Source: Lachnospiraceae bacterium
Lineage (GTDB): Bacteria; Bacillota_A; Clostridia; Lachnospirales; Lachnospiraceae
Length of the DNA stretch: 6,001 bases
Reading direction: 5' to 3'
Assembly: GCA_017523185.1 (NCBI GenBank)
Contig: JAFWXB010000136.1
Span: forward strand, 1 to 6,001
Part shown: positions 5,906 to 6,001 of the stretch, piece after piece
How positions within the stretch are numbered: the stretch's first letter is position 1
How the letters are laid out: the number at the start of each line of letters is the position of its first letter
Notes under the pieces: model-generated
Seen by the model: only the letters and a program-made list of their open reading frames with translations
Databases searched by the model: none
Told to the model about the DNA's origin: nothing
Position numbers and translations under genes: made by a program

Positions 5906-5915
5906 AAATAAGTAA
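5856..5915 (+). CDS. Possible 19-residue peptide (MILEKVLAEIF...) overlapping in another frame
   Basis: ATG 5856 opens 19 codons reading MILEKVLAEIFGRIVPKNK. No good ribosome binding site precedes it, so it would rely on the site used for ATG 5846. Its beginning resembles the start of the metallopeptidase-LRR protein (MIFKEKLAEYLER), so it could be a remnant of a related gene. It may equally be chance. Confidence 0.2.
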   Translation: MILEKVLAEIFGRIVPKNK

Positions 5916-6001
5916 AAAAGATATAGGATAGAGTTAAAGTAGTGTTTCTTTCCTAAGTCTGCAAATACAAGTTTCAGTATAGATTCTATAAAAGATATAT
6001 A

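Noticed and set aside
5744..6001. Minus-strand frame open from the right edge to a stop at 5744-5746
   Set aside because: No start is in view, the composition is like an AT-rich shadow, and the + strand small ORF has a far better ribosome binding site. It cannot be fully excluded without the next sequence.

Overview
The window is strongly AT-rich, uses strong Shine-Dalgarno sites with GTG as well as ATG starts, and carries stem-plus-T-run terminators. These point to a low-GC Firmicute. The BspA-type leucine-rich repeats in the last large gene, and a CRISPR repeat resembling those of Lachnospiraceae Cas13a systems, make a gut clostridium of the Lachnospiraceae the best guess. That guess is inference, not proof.

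Left part (1-3380): a probable operon on the + strand. It begins with the 3' part of a gene that enters from the left edge and encodes a Lys/Glu-rich protein with five short tandem repeats. After 25 bases comes a Hanks-type Ser/Thr protein kinase with a TPR-like helical C-terminal region. An in-frame TAA at 3039-3041 cuts the kinase gene, and the reading frame continues for another 112 codons to 3380. The original protein was probably about 711 residues.

Middle (3381-4073): about 690 bases without a protein gene. This stretch holds the most interesting element, a small CRISPR array with three perfect 32-base repeats and a degenerate fourth (3557-3823). A good extended -10 promoter (3502-3529) precedes it and a strong hairpin terminator (3852-3895) follows it, so it looks like a self-contained + strand transcription unit. 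The repeat has a GCCC/GGGC stem, an AATATAGA loop and an AATAAG tail. From memory this closely matches direct repeats of the Lachnospiraceae type VI-A (Cas13a) group. No cas gene lies in the window, so the array is either orphan here or served by a Cas13a outside it. Two further tight hairpins follow at 3911-3948.

Right part (4074-6001): a 478-residue protein joins an HExxH zinc-metallopeptidase-like domain to BspA-type leucine-rich repeats, without a signal peptide. A strong terminator follows. A promoter and a near-consensus ribosome binding site then lead to a 35-codon small ORF, followed by two overlapping 19-codon candidates.

How the genes work together is not shown directly. A kinase with protein-protein interaction repeats, a putative intracellular protease and a CRISPR mini-array side by side resemble an accessory or defence-type neighbourhood, but a functional link between them is speculation.
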